From IMG/VR virus record IMGVR_UViG_3300043429_000130, positions 1 to 64,000 of that record: 64,000 nt of DNA. One strand, written 5' to 3'. The position numbers and the translations under genes are program-made. The notes beneath the pieces were generated by a model that searched no databases, was not told the origin of the DNA, and saw only the letters and a program-made list of their open reading frames with translations. The stretch comes from a virus. Positions 46,314 through 54,300 of the stretch are shown piece after piece. The stretch's first letter is position 1. Each line of letters opens with the position of its first letter.

Positions 46314-46970
46314 TTATACAATTGTACCTGTACCACTCACTTTAATTTGTGAGCCAACAAATGCTCTAAATGTTTGAGGAGCATTTTGTACTACAGTAAT
46401 ATTAAAGATTTGATGATTGGTTCCTGTAGCTTTAATAACAGTTGCACCGCCTGACAATGCTGTACTAGGTGCTGCTGAAGCTACAAATAAAGTTGTATTA
46501 GTAACACTTGCTACAGTAGTTCCTGCAGGAAATGCCCCAACACCAGCCGTTACTTCTAAAGTCATACCTGCTACTAAACCAGTTGTACTACCTACAGTGA
46601 TAGCTGTACCATTACTTGTTGCACCTGCTGTAGAAGTATAAATAGGACCAAGTCCTAAATAACTTACTACCATTGGTGTAGTTGTAGTAGATGTAGCTGT
46701 ATAGTTAGCTAATGTAATAGCCGGGCTAATTACACCATTAAGTACTTTATGTAGTTTAGTCAATACAGTAAGTAAACGATCACCGTTAAGAATACCAAGA
46801 GCTGGAAGATTAGGTCCAGCAAACTTTACACAATCAGTAAACAAAATCTCATCACATGGTTCACCACTTACACAAGGAGGTAAACTCACTGAGTTTGTAG
46901 GAGAGCAATCTGCACAACCATCGTTGCAGTTACCTAAAGGTAGGGGAGTATCGTTACAACCGCATGACAT
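46314..46970 (-). CDS. Cys-rich virion protein with Gly/Thr/Val-rich C-terminus
   Basis: A 218-residue protein. The first 40 residues hold eight cysteines (CGCNDTP, CNDGCADC, CVSGEPC). Residues about 44-85, DCVKFAGPNLPALGILNGDRLL, match the GPDLxCIxLCNGD module of the 410-residue protein, so both may share a virion-attachment domain. The rest is Thr/Val/Ala-rich, with alternating small and beta-branched residues as in fibrous beta structures. Likely a tail or capsid decoration protein. Expression is expected to be late and coupled to its neighbours. Confidence 0.6.
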   Translation of the reverse strand: MSCGCNDTPLPLGNCNDGCADCSPTNSVSLPPCVSGEPCDEILFTDCVKFAGPNLPALGILNGDRLLTVLTKLHKVLNGVISPAITLANYTATSTTTTPMVVSYLGLGPIYTSTAGATSNGTAITVGSTTGLVAGMTLEVTAGVGAFPAGTTVASVTNTTLFVASAAPSTALSGGATVIKATGTNHQIFNITVVQNAPQTFRAFVGSQIKVSGTGTIV

Positions 46971-46995
46971 AATCTTATATTATTAAATGTTTATA

Positions 46996-47550
46996 TTAAG
47001 TTTCAGGTGTTAATTCAGCAGTTACCCCAGTAGGTGCATTACACACAGGAGGAGCAGATGTTACACCAGTAGCAAATGCACAATCAGTTTTAGTAATAGT
47101 TCCCGCTGTAGGAACAACTCTAATCTTATAAGTAGTACTTGCTGTAAGAGAACTGAAAGTACCAGTAAGAGTTGTTGTACCAGTAGGTGTTTGAGAAGCT
47201 AGCTCTGATGTACCACCAGAGTTAAATAACTTAACAACATAACTTGTAACAGATCCACCAATCTCTGGAAAACTATAAGATAGACTATCAGAAGCAGGTG
47301 TTACTGTAACAGTAGGACAGATCATATTGATCTTCTGTACTGTAGGACTTGATGTACTTGTTCCACCATTACAAGCCGTTAGTATTTTAAAATCATAAAT
47401 AAGATTATCACTTAATCCTGTAACAGTTTCTGTTGTAGCAGTACCTGACACAGTACTAAATGTAGTCCATGTAGAAGCTGATGCAAGTTTATATTGCACA
47501 GTTTGTGATGTAGATCCAGCACCAGGTGTCCAGTTAAGTGTTACGTTCAT
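46996..47550 (-). CDS. Two-domain FN3 virion protein
   Basis: A 184-residue protein with two fibronectin-type-III domains, about residues 1-78 (LNWTPG, YKLASASTW, VTGLSDNLIYDFKI) and 79-165 (SYSFPEIGG, YVVKLFNSG, LTASTTYKIRVV), then a short Pro/Cys-rich tail. FN3 domains are common on phage tails, where they may help weak binding to cell-surface sugars. The start is one base after the stop of the 410-residue gene. The C-terminus APTGVTAELTPET looks like the beginning of another FN3 strand, so the protein may have been shortened or may continue the domain series of a neighbour. Confidence 0.68.
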   Translation of the reverse strand: MNVTLNWTPGAGSTSQTVQYKLASASTWTTFSTVSGTATTETVTGLSDNLIYDFKILTACNGGTSTSSPTVQKINMICPTVTVTPASDSLSYSFPEIGGSVTSYVVKLFNSGGTSELASQTPTGTTTLTGTFSSLTASTTYKIRVVPTAGTITKTDCAFATGVTSAPPVCNAPTGVTAELTPET

Positions 47551-47551
47551 C

Positions 47552-48784
47552 TTATGTTAATGTTGCTGTTACTGATGAGATGATAGGACAAGGAACAGAT
47601 ACAGTAAAGTTAGCTGTCTTAGAACAAGTACTACCGTTCTTAGTAAGACATCCTTCTACAGTGATTGTATAAGCTTGAGAAGCATTAAGAGAAGCTCCAG
47701 AAACAGTAAATGTAATACCATCTGTATCTGTAACAGCTGCTACTAAGTCTACATTACTTGTATAAATATGTCCTGATGTATCTTTAATAGTAATTTTAGA
47801 TCCTTGAGCTGTACAGTTTGTAAAGCCTGCAGGAATCACAGTACCACCACCATTAAAGAATACAGTAACTTGAGTACGAGCTTCGTTTGTAGCAGCAGTA
47901 AATCCAAGTAAGAAAGCAGAACAATCTACTTGACCAGCTGCATTTTTTAGATCATAAATAGTTTGACGCATATCACAAAGTACAACCCAAAGGTTTTGTA
48001 CTGCAGATCCAACTGTAGTTGAGTTAGCATTCCAACCTGGAAGTGAACTAATTGTTCCAGTAGTACTTAAAGCAAGAGATGCTCCAAGACCTTGACACTG
48101 TTGTGCAATAGCTGACGTTAGAGCAGCATTGGTACCTAAAACAGTTCTTAAACCACAATACTCTTCTTCTAACTTATCTAATACAACATTCATAGCTGTA
48201 GGTACAGCTGGTAGAATACAGTTAGGAGTAACTTGAGGAAGTGTTACTGCAGGAGCATTTTCTAATGCAGTAATTCTAGTATTGTAAGTAGCTAATGTAG
48301 CTGTATGTCCATCTACTGTAGCCTTTAAACTACAATGCTGATTAGCAAGTCTTAATGTGTATACACTGTGTTGTAACTGTGTAACAGTTTGACCTGTACC
48401 TGGATCAGTGTATTGTAAACAAGTAGGTAGAGCTACGTTAGGTTCTGTATAAGAAGAACCTCCACCAGATGGTAAGTTTTGAATAGTTGTATTCAAACAA
48501 CATACCTTATCTATAATAAAATCCAATACTGCCAATAGGGTCTTATTAGTAGGGGCAGGATTTGCTGCCGAACAAAAAGAAACTAGACAAGATAAGTCTA
48601 AAGTAGATAAGTCCAAAGAAGTCTGAATAGTACAAAGCTTTGTAGCTACTTTGTACACTACATCAGAGATAGCATCACCGTTGCAGAGGTCAATGCATCC
48701 TAGATCCGGTCCTTGCCAGATTACACAATTGGAGGACACCGGAGAACAACCCTTATCGGCAGTATTGGATTTCGTAGGTAACAT
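47552..48784 (-). CDS. Cys-containing tail protein with coiled-coil middle
   Basis: A 410-residue protein. The N-terminus has the module CVIWQGPDLGCIDLCNGD, then repeated Cys/Leu helices (TKLCTIQTSLDL, DKVCCLNTTIQNL). Residues about 130-180 form a helix (HTATLATYNTRITALENAP) suited to trimeric coiled coils. The C-terminal 120 residues are a beta domain (VTVFFNGGG, ITIKDTSG, YTITVEGC). This arrangement fits a trimeric tail fibre or spike. A related N-terminal module occurs in the 218-residue protein. It starts 24 bases after the preceding 170-residue gene. Confidence 0.6.
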   Translation of the reverse strand: MLPTKSNTADKGCSPVSSNCVIWQGPDLGCIDLCNGDAISDVVYKVATKLCTIQTSLDLSTLDLSCLVSFCSAANPAPTNKTLLAVLDFIIDKVCCLNTTIQNLPSGGGSSYTEPNVALPTCLQYTDPGTGQTVTQLQHSVYTLRLANQHCSLKATVDGHTATLATYNTRITALENAPAVTLPQVTPNCILPAVPTAMNVVLDKLEEEYCGLRTVLGTNAALTSAIAQQCQGLGASLALSTTGTISSLPGWNANSTTVGSAVQNLWVVLCDMRQTIYDLKNAAGQVDCSAFLLGFTAATNEARTQVTVFFNGGGTVIPAGFTNCTAQGSKITIKDTSGHIYTSNVDLVAAVTDTDGITFTVSGASLNASQAYTITVEGCLTKNGSTCSKTANFTVSVPCPIISSVTATLT

Positions 48785-48808
48785 AGTATATTGGGTATCA
48801 ATAAGTTA

Positions 48809-49321
48809 TTAACAATCAACCACATTGTCTGCACCAAACAGACCTTCAAGTTTTGTCTTTAAATGACTGTAACCAAACGCAAATACATCAACACCTTCTG
48901 CAGAAGATAAGTCAGGAACAGTCTTAGTGATTGTTTCCTCTACATCTTGCTCTTGCATTTCTGTACGAGTTCTAGTAACAGTAGTAGTTGTAGGATTACC
49001 GTCAGCATCTGGAGCACCAGCTACTTCTTCTTCAAACTCTACTTGTACAGGAACCATACGTTTTACTGTAATAGTTTCTTCTACTTGTTTAGTCAAAGCT
49101 ACATACAAGCTTTCCCCAATTTGTTGGTTACGAGCTACACCTCCACCCATGTTAGGAGTAGGGTAAGATCCAGCAGGAGTAGCATCTTCTTGTGATTGAA
49201 AAAGTTCAATTCTGAAGTTAGCAGACCCATATTTAGAGATCTGATAGTCAGCAATGCGTACATATGCTTCACTTGTAATCCCTTTGTCCGTCCCGATAGG
49301 AACTGTAATTTTAATAGCCAT
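48809..49321 (-). CDS. Conserved virion-associated protein
   Basis: A 170-residue protein with a globular N-terminus (MAIKITVPIGTDKGITSEAY, then a strand-rich segment with FRIELFQSQEDA). It has an acidic Thr/Val/Glu-rich linker (about 100-140, TTTTVTRTRTEMQEQDVEETI) and a C-terminal helix (YSHLKTKLEGLFG). I associate the N-terminal pattern with small tail-region proteins of Bacteroidota phages but cannot name its role. It is first in the adhesin cassette, directly downstream of the endonuclease gene. Confidence 0.55.
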   Translation of the reverse strand: MAIKITVPIGTDKGITSEAYVRIADYQISKYGSANFRIELFQSQEDATPAGSYPTPNMGGGVARNQQIGESLYVALTKQVEETITVKRMVPVQVEFEEEVAGAPDADGNPTTTTVTRTRTEMQEQDVEETITKTVPDLSSAEGVDVFAFGYSHLKTKLEGLFGADNVVDC

Positions 49322-49333
49322 ATTATTTATAAT

Positions 49334-49930
49334 TTATATATATTTTAAATTAAACTTATTTTTTCTTTTTCCAGTAATTTGTCTACATATGTAGGTACGA
49401 GTTACTCCAAAAAATAAAGCTGCTTCATTAGCTGATTCAAATATGTTACCAGTACTTATGCATAAAACCTTTTTTCGTATGCTTTTAGAATACTTTAAAG
49501 ATTCATTTACAAACCTTTTTATTTCTTCAGCTGGCTTATGTTTTAGCTTTAAAGCTTGACTAATCTTAGCTTTAGTTTCTTCAGATGTTATCTTATTAAA
49601 ATGAACTCTACTTGATCTTTTTCTTCCTTCTTCATTAACTATTAAACCTACAGTACCATCACCTCCATCTGTTAAGTTTGCCAATGTACCAGTACCGTTG
49701 TCCAATCTACCATAAAGCTTAATAAATTCTATTTCTTTTATTTTAACCTGATCCCAAGTTAAATCATCAAAGAGTATTTCAACCTCATAGTCTGTTTTTG
49801 CTACTACTTTCTTCCAAATGTTATTTCTTCTTGACTTTTCTTTAGCTCTTCTATGAGATAAGTCAGAACCGATGCCTATGTAAAAAGGCTCATTTTTGTC
49901 TAATCTGATGTGTCGGTATAAATAAGCCAC
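49334..49930 (-). CDS. GIY-YIG homing endonuclease with NUMOD-type C-terminus
   Basis: The start is set at GTG 49930, giving 198 residues. The longer frame from 50002 would begin inside a terminator hairpin, and the only ATG in the gap is out of frame. The GIY-YIG domain spans residues 2-95: YLYRHIRL, FYIGIG, a basic segment RRAKEKSRRNN and E in KEIEFIKLYG. A NUMOD3-like stretch follows (SEETKAKISQALKLKHK), then a NUMOD1-like helix-turn-helix (SANEAALFFGVTRTYICRQI). These enzymes cut a recognition site to copy themselves into it. It is free-standing, inserted between a terminated single gene and the adhesin cassette. Confidence 0.85.
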   Translation of the reverse strand: MAYLYRHIRLDKNEPFYIGIGSDLSHRRAKEKSRRNNIWKKVVAKTDYEVEILFDDLTWDQVKIKEIEFIKLYGRLDNGTGTLANLTDGGDGTVGLIVNEEGRKRSSRVHFNKITSEETKAKISQALKLKHKPAEEIKRFVNESLKYSKSIRKKVLCISTGNIFESANEAALFFGVTRTYICRQITGKRKNKFNLKYI

Positions 49931-49983
49931 TGTGGTTAATAAGTAGTCTACAATATAATATACATTATTTTTGTTGAAATAGC

Positions 49984-50018
49984 AAAAAAAAGACCACCCC
50001 ATAAGAGGTAGTCTTTTA
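49984..50018 (-). terminator. Terminator after the 170-residue gene
   Basis: On the minus strand AAAAGACTACC pairs with GGTGGTCTTTT, an eleven-base stem with one G-U pair and a short loop, followed by T residues. It lies 23 bases after the stop of the 50041-50553 gene. An ATG in the loop would open a frame into the endonuclease gene, but it is part of the hairpin. Confidence 0.9.
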
Positions 50019-50040
50019 TATATAGAAGAAAGCAGGGGGC

Positions 50041-50553
50041 TTAGTTCAATGGAACAACTTTAGTTTCTTCAACCTTAATAAGCTTAAAGAAGGTTCCGTA
50101 GTTCTCAGAAGTCTCAACCTTTTCAAAGTCTTCAAGTGTAAAAGCTTTATACTCAAGATCTTTCTCAGTCTGAAGTAAGTTGTTAAACTCAAGCTCAAAA
50201 GACTGGAACTCAGGGTTGATAACCTTTTTGGTAAACCAGTTACCATCTTTGTCTAGATCTTTTACTGGCTGACCGTCTGAATCTAGTTCATCAATGACCA
50301 TAGGGATAGAAATACCACCCTTGTCATCTTCCTTACCATACTTCTTGATAAGGTCATTCTTTAGTTCTTCTACAGCAGCTTTTTCAGCAGCCACTTTCTT
50401 ACCTAGTTCTGTTAGCCAGTACTTAGTAACTAAAGATAGTTTTTCCTGGATGAGACCAGAAGCAATTTTTTCACCAGTTTGCTGGTTGGTTAAACCGTTA
50501 AGTTCTGCATCTAGATTGTAGAACTCAAACAACTTAAGAGAAATTTTTTCCAT
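50041..50553 (-). CDS. Charged helical hypothetical protein, own transcription unit
   Basis: A 170-residue protein rich in Lys, Glu and Leu, with helices at about 1-75 (LVTKYWLTELGKKVAAEKAAVEELKND) and a small beta segment with acidic turns (DELDSDGQPVKDLDKDGNWF), then a helical C-terminus. No domain is recognised; the composition is cytoplasmic, unlike the Thr/Ser-rich adhesins around it. It has its own promoter-like box upstream and a strong terminator downstream, so it is probably expressed separately, perhaps earlier or at another level than the tail genes. A chaperone or assembly role is possible but unsupported. Confidence 0.65.
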   Translation of the reverse strand: MEKISLKLFEFYNLDAELNGLTNQQTGEKIASGLIQEKLSLVTKYWLTELGKKVAAEKAAVEELKNDLIKKYGKEDDKGGISIPMVIDELDSDGQPVKDLDKDGNWFTKKVINPEFQSFELEFNNLLQTEKDLEYKAFTLEDFEKVETSENYGTFFKLIKVEETKVVPLN

Positions 50554-50591
50554 GTGTTTTTAAAATTTTAGATTAATCTGTTACGAATATA

Positions 50592-50625
50592 CAAAGATAT
50601 ACAACTGGTGTGCCAAAAAAGTTAT
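50592..50625 (-). promoter_or_regulatory. Bacteroidota-type promoter upstream of the 170-residue gene
   Basis: On the minus strand TATCTTTG (50592-50599) matches the Bacteroidota -7 consensus TAnnTTTG in all fixed positions. A T-rich tract ending in TTTG lies upstream with a spacer shorter than the usual 19-21 bases, so the -33 part is imperfect. Predicted transcription would begin near 50585, leaving a leader of about 30 bases before the ATG at 50553. Confidence 0.5.
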
Positions 50626-50641
50626 CCCCAAATGTGGATGA
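50605..50641 (-). terminator. Weak terminator after the 76-residue gene
   Basis: On the minus strand a short ATCC/GGAT-type hairpin ending in GGGGAT is followed by AACTTTTTT, directly after the TAG stop of the tail-fibre block. The stem is only four to six pairs, so it is weak. It overlaps the upstream part of the promoter assigned to the next gene, which would make this gap a compact stop-and-restart point. Confidence 0.4.
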
Positions 50642-50872
50642 CTAGTTGGCAGATAAGAAAGCTAAAACCTCAGCTTTGACAGTATTGTACTCTTCTTGTG
50701 TAACTTCGGCCCAGTTATCTCTAAGTTTAGCCTCATTTAATATTTCTACAGACTCCGCAATCTGTCCATAAATAATAACTTTCTCATTAGGAAAATTATT
50801 TATTTGCTCAAAAAAACTGTTGTCAGAACTTAGTCTAAAATAAGACTGATTAAATTTGTAATAAGTTAACAT
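50642..50872 (-). CDS. Small hypothetical protein at end of tail-fibre block
   Basis: A 76-residue protein with an aromatic N-terminus (YYKFNQSYFRL) and a helical acidic C-terminus (VTQEEYNTVKAEVLAFL). It ends with TAG, confirming that TAG acts as stop among late genes too. No family is recognised. Its position after the fibre genes is where phages often place small fibre-assembly chaperones, which would fit its size and charge; this is inference. It lies about 20 bases after the Tyr/Cys-rich protein gene. Confidence 0.5.
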   Translation of the reverse strand: MLTYYKFNQSYFRLSSDNSFFEQINNFPNEKVIIYGQIAESVEILNEAKLRDNWAEVTQEEYNTVKAEVLAFLSAN

Positions 50873-50892
50873 ATATATTTTTATTTAAAAGT

Positions 50893-51327
50893 TTATTCAA
50901 AACCAAAACATGCATTACCTGAGTTAATCATTCCACCATATGCTGATTGAGCACATACGGATTGGTTAGCTTCAAGATACGGATACTGAGTTGTACCATT
51001 ACAGTCTACATAAGTAAAATATCCTGAGTATCCAGCATACCATGTTGTACAAGCTGAATATCCACAAGCCGTAGAGTTGGATTGATATAGTGAACTATAG
51101 TATCCACATGATCCGTTGTGGTATGTGTAATATAGATCATACCCACTACAATACTGTGAGTAGTATGTACCGGAAGCTGGACAAGCTGAGTAACCATAGA
51201 ATTCACTAATAGCATCCGGTGTAGATTTACCAGCTGCTGCACTAAGTGTTCTAAGACTACCTGAGCTTGATCCTAACTCAGTTCTTATCTGACCTATACT
51301 TAAAGGACCTGATGATGGTAAAGCCAT
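50893..51327 (-). CDS. Tyr/Cys/Ser-rich tail protein
   Basis: A 144-residue protein. The N-terminal 48 residues (MALPSSGPLSIGQIRTELG, LRTLSAAAGKS, ISEFYGYS) match a short module found at the start of many phage tail proteins, probably a virion attachment segment. The remaining 95 residues are extraordinarily rich in Tyr, Cys, Ser and Gly, with repeats such as YYSQYCSGYDLYYTYHNGSCG and CTTWYAGYSG containing ten cysteines. This looks like a small disulfide- or metal-stabilised, tyrosine-rich binding tip. It ends three bases before the next fibre gene's upstream stop. Receptor binding is inferred. Confidence 0.68.
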   Translation of the reverse strand: MALPSSGPLSIGQIRTELGSSSGSLRTLSAAAGKSTPDAISEFYGYSACPASGTYYSQYCSGYDLYYTYHNGSCGYYSSLYQSNSTACGYSACTTWYAGYSGYFTYVDCNGTTQYPYLEANQSVCAQSAYGGMINSGNACFGFE

Positions 51328-51329
51328 TG

Positions 51330-54300
51330 TTATTTATTTTTTAGTTCTTTAATCTCGTTCTTTAACTCTTCTATCTGAGCTTGTTGTTCCTTTATACCTT
51401 CTATTAATAAAGGTACAATCCTATCATACTTTACAGTAAGATAATTTTCACCAGTCTTAGATATAATTTCTCCTGTTTCAGGTACACCTTGCATATCAAA
51501 TGGAGCCAATGAAACAGCTTGTGGTAAAACTGCTTGAATTTGCTGAGCAGATACACCAGCTTGTTCTTTTTCATTAGTATAACCAAGACTACGTGCTAGT
51601 TCATTTTCTACATATACAAATCCTTCTAATGATTTAATCTTTTGTATAGCATCTGTAATAATGGTTATCTTAGTTTTTAATCTTTCATCAGAGTAATACG
51701 CTGTAACATCTCCAGTACCATAATAGTTACCACTACCATAGTTTCCACCACCTGCACTAATTCCTGATAAATAAGAACCATTTATTACTTGGTGATGCCA
51801 CGTAGCTCCATTAGATAAATTCCAAATTGGACCATATGATTCAGATAGTCTAGCTCCAGTACTATTTCCAGTACTTGCACCAGAACCCGTTAAAGCTAAT
51901 ACACCGCCAAAGTTAAGTCCACTAATAGTTGCATTATTTGATAATGTAGATGCTGAACCTGTTATGTTTATTCCCCAAGTACCAGAAGCATTACCACCAG
52001 TAAGTGTAGGAGAATAAGAGTTATAGTTACTTGAGTGTAATGATTGTACTGGAGTAATTGATACTTTTTTAGAAGAAGAAGGTTCAGTACTATCACTTAT
52101 AGATGTTACTCTATTTGAAGCAGAGCCTCCAGCTTCTCTTACTTTTACGCTAAAAGAGTTCCAGTAACTAGCTCTTGGCCACCAAAAAGCTAAATTACCG
52201 CCATAGTTAAATATTCTTATTGGTCCAGGAAAATAGCCACCATAGGATAATGCACCAACATTTATAAAAGTATCTGCATATATATACCCCTCTAATAATA
52301 AAGCAAAAGGTCCTGCACCACTACCATAGCTTTTACCTGTAACTTCCATTACAAAAGAATCACCGTATGTTACAGAGGCATTGATGTTTGTAACTACTAA
52401 TGTACCATTAGGAAAATCACTGCCTGAATGATATGGAACTACATTCTGTAAAGACCATCCACCTAATTGTGCAGCAGATCCAGAAATACTAATACCCCAA
52501 GTGCCATCAGCTACACCACGTATAGAGTTTTTAACATGAGCAAGATTAGATTTTCTAGACCATCCATCACCATTAGAAGTTATAAAACTACTAATAGTAG
52601 GATTTTCATTTTCAGAAGTATTAAAGTTAACATGGTTTGCATAGATGTACCCATTAGCATCTCTTTGTACAATATAACTAGCAATAATACTACTACTTAT
52701 ATTAGAAGCTGATATTGGACCATTAGCTGTTATAGCTCCTGTATTAGCAAGTGTAATTACAGGGGTTCCACCTCTATTAGCTGAAAATATTCTAACCCCG
52801 TATGAAAATCTCATTGAGCAATATGCGTCATTAAGATCTACAATATCACCATCGTCAGCTAGAATAATACCTCCTCCTGTTGTGTTACTTGATGAAACTG
52901 TTATATTACCTGCAATAGATAAAGCACCAGATATTGAACCACCAGCTGTTGGTAAATAAGGACCTCCTGTTACATAACCAGGCCCATTAGTAAGTTGATT
53001 GAGATTGGTTAAATTACCACTATGCCAAACATCTGCATAAGAAGAATAAGCAGTTCCTGAGCCAAATGACTGTTGCCATATTCTCATTCCAATACCACTT
53101 TTAAGAAACATCACCAAGTTATCAGAACCTCCAGAACTATCAGAATAAGAACGTAAGTGTAGATAATCAGCATAAGGAGCACCATCATTATTAGCCCAAG
53201 ATGTAAATCCAAATCTTAGTTCAGCTGCATTATCTTCAGAAGGAGATATTGTTCTATTATCTCTAGAAGATAGTCTAGCTGAAGCACCAGATATTGTTGC
53301 AGAAGAAGTAATGTACCCAGATGGATTAGTACTATTATATGGAGTATAACCAAGAGCATTTGTTACATTAGCTGATGTAATTCCAGTAATATATCCTGGT
53401 CCATTACTTAATTGATTAAGATTTGTAAGAGTTCCTGTTCCCCAAACTGTTCCTGTATTGTGATTTAAAGTTACAGTACCAGAATTCATTTCAAACTTAA
53501 GAACATTAATAGTATCGTGATAAATACCTATATGTGAGTAACCGCTTCTATGAAGTGCAATACCTGCAGTTCCAGAAGTTGCTCTTACTTCAAACTGTAG
53601 TCCACTATAATAATTAGAAGGAGTTGCAATGTTTCTATCAAGCATTAATGTAGAAGTAGTTCCTGAACCACCACTCATTACAATGGCTGTTCCAGTGCTT
53701 GCTCCTCTACTTGTTACAGAAGCCAAAGTATCAGTTTCTGTGTATCCAGTTATATAACCATTAGGATTGGTAGCATTGTAAGGAGTATATCCTAAAGCTG
53801 TTGTTACATTACTAGAAGTAATCCCTGTTATATACCCTGGTCCGTTTGTAAGCTGGTTTAAGTTTGTTAAACTAGCAGCCGTCCATACATTACTACCTTT
53901 ATACTGAAACTGATTTATATTTACATAAAGAAGTTCAGCTCCTGTAGTAGTGACTTTAAGACCTTCGTCTCCATTATCTGTTAGAGCAATAAGTAGATTA
54001 GACAATGCTCTACCGCCACTTGCTCCATCACCAGTAGATTCAAATGTTATAGAAGCTCCATCTGTGTTAGCTGCCCAAGTAAGACCTGCACCACTAGAAC
54101 CAAAAGACAGATTTCCTGTCATTGAATCACCTGCTGTATTAACCCATACATCAGCTACAGATGTTAAGTAACCTTGAGAAGTTACCCAAGACTGAGTTGC
54201 ATATCCAGATAAAGCTGAAGAAGTTATATAACCTGCACCATTGGTAAGTTGGCTATTGTTAGTAATACTATTTGTAATAGTAGTTGTTCCACTACTTGTA

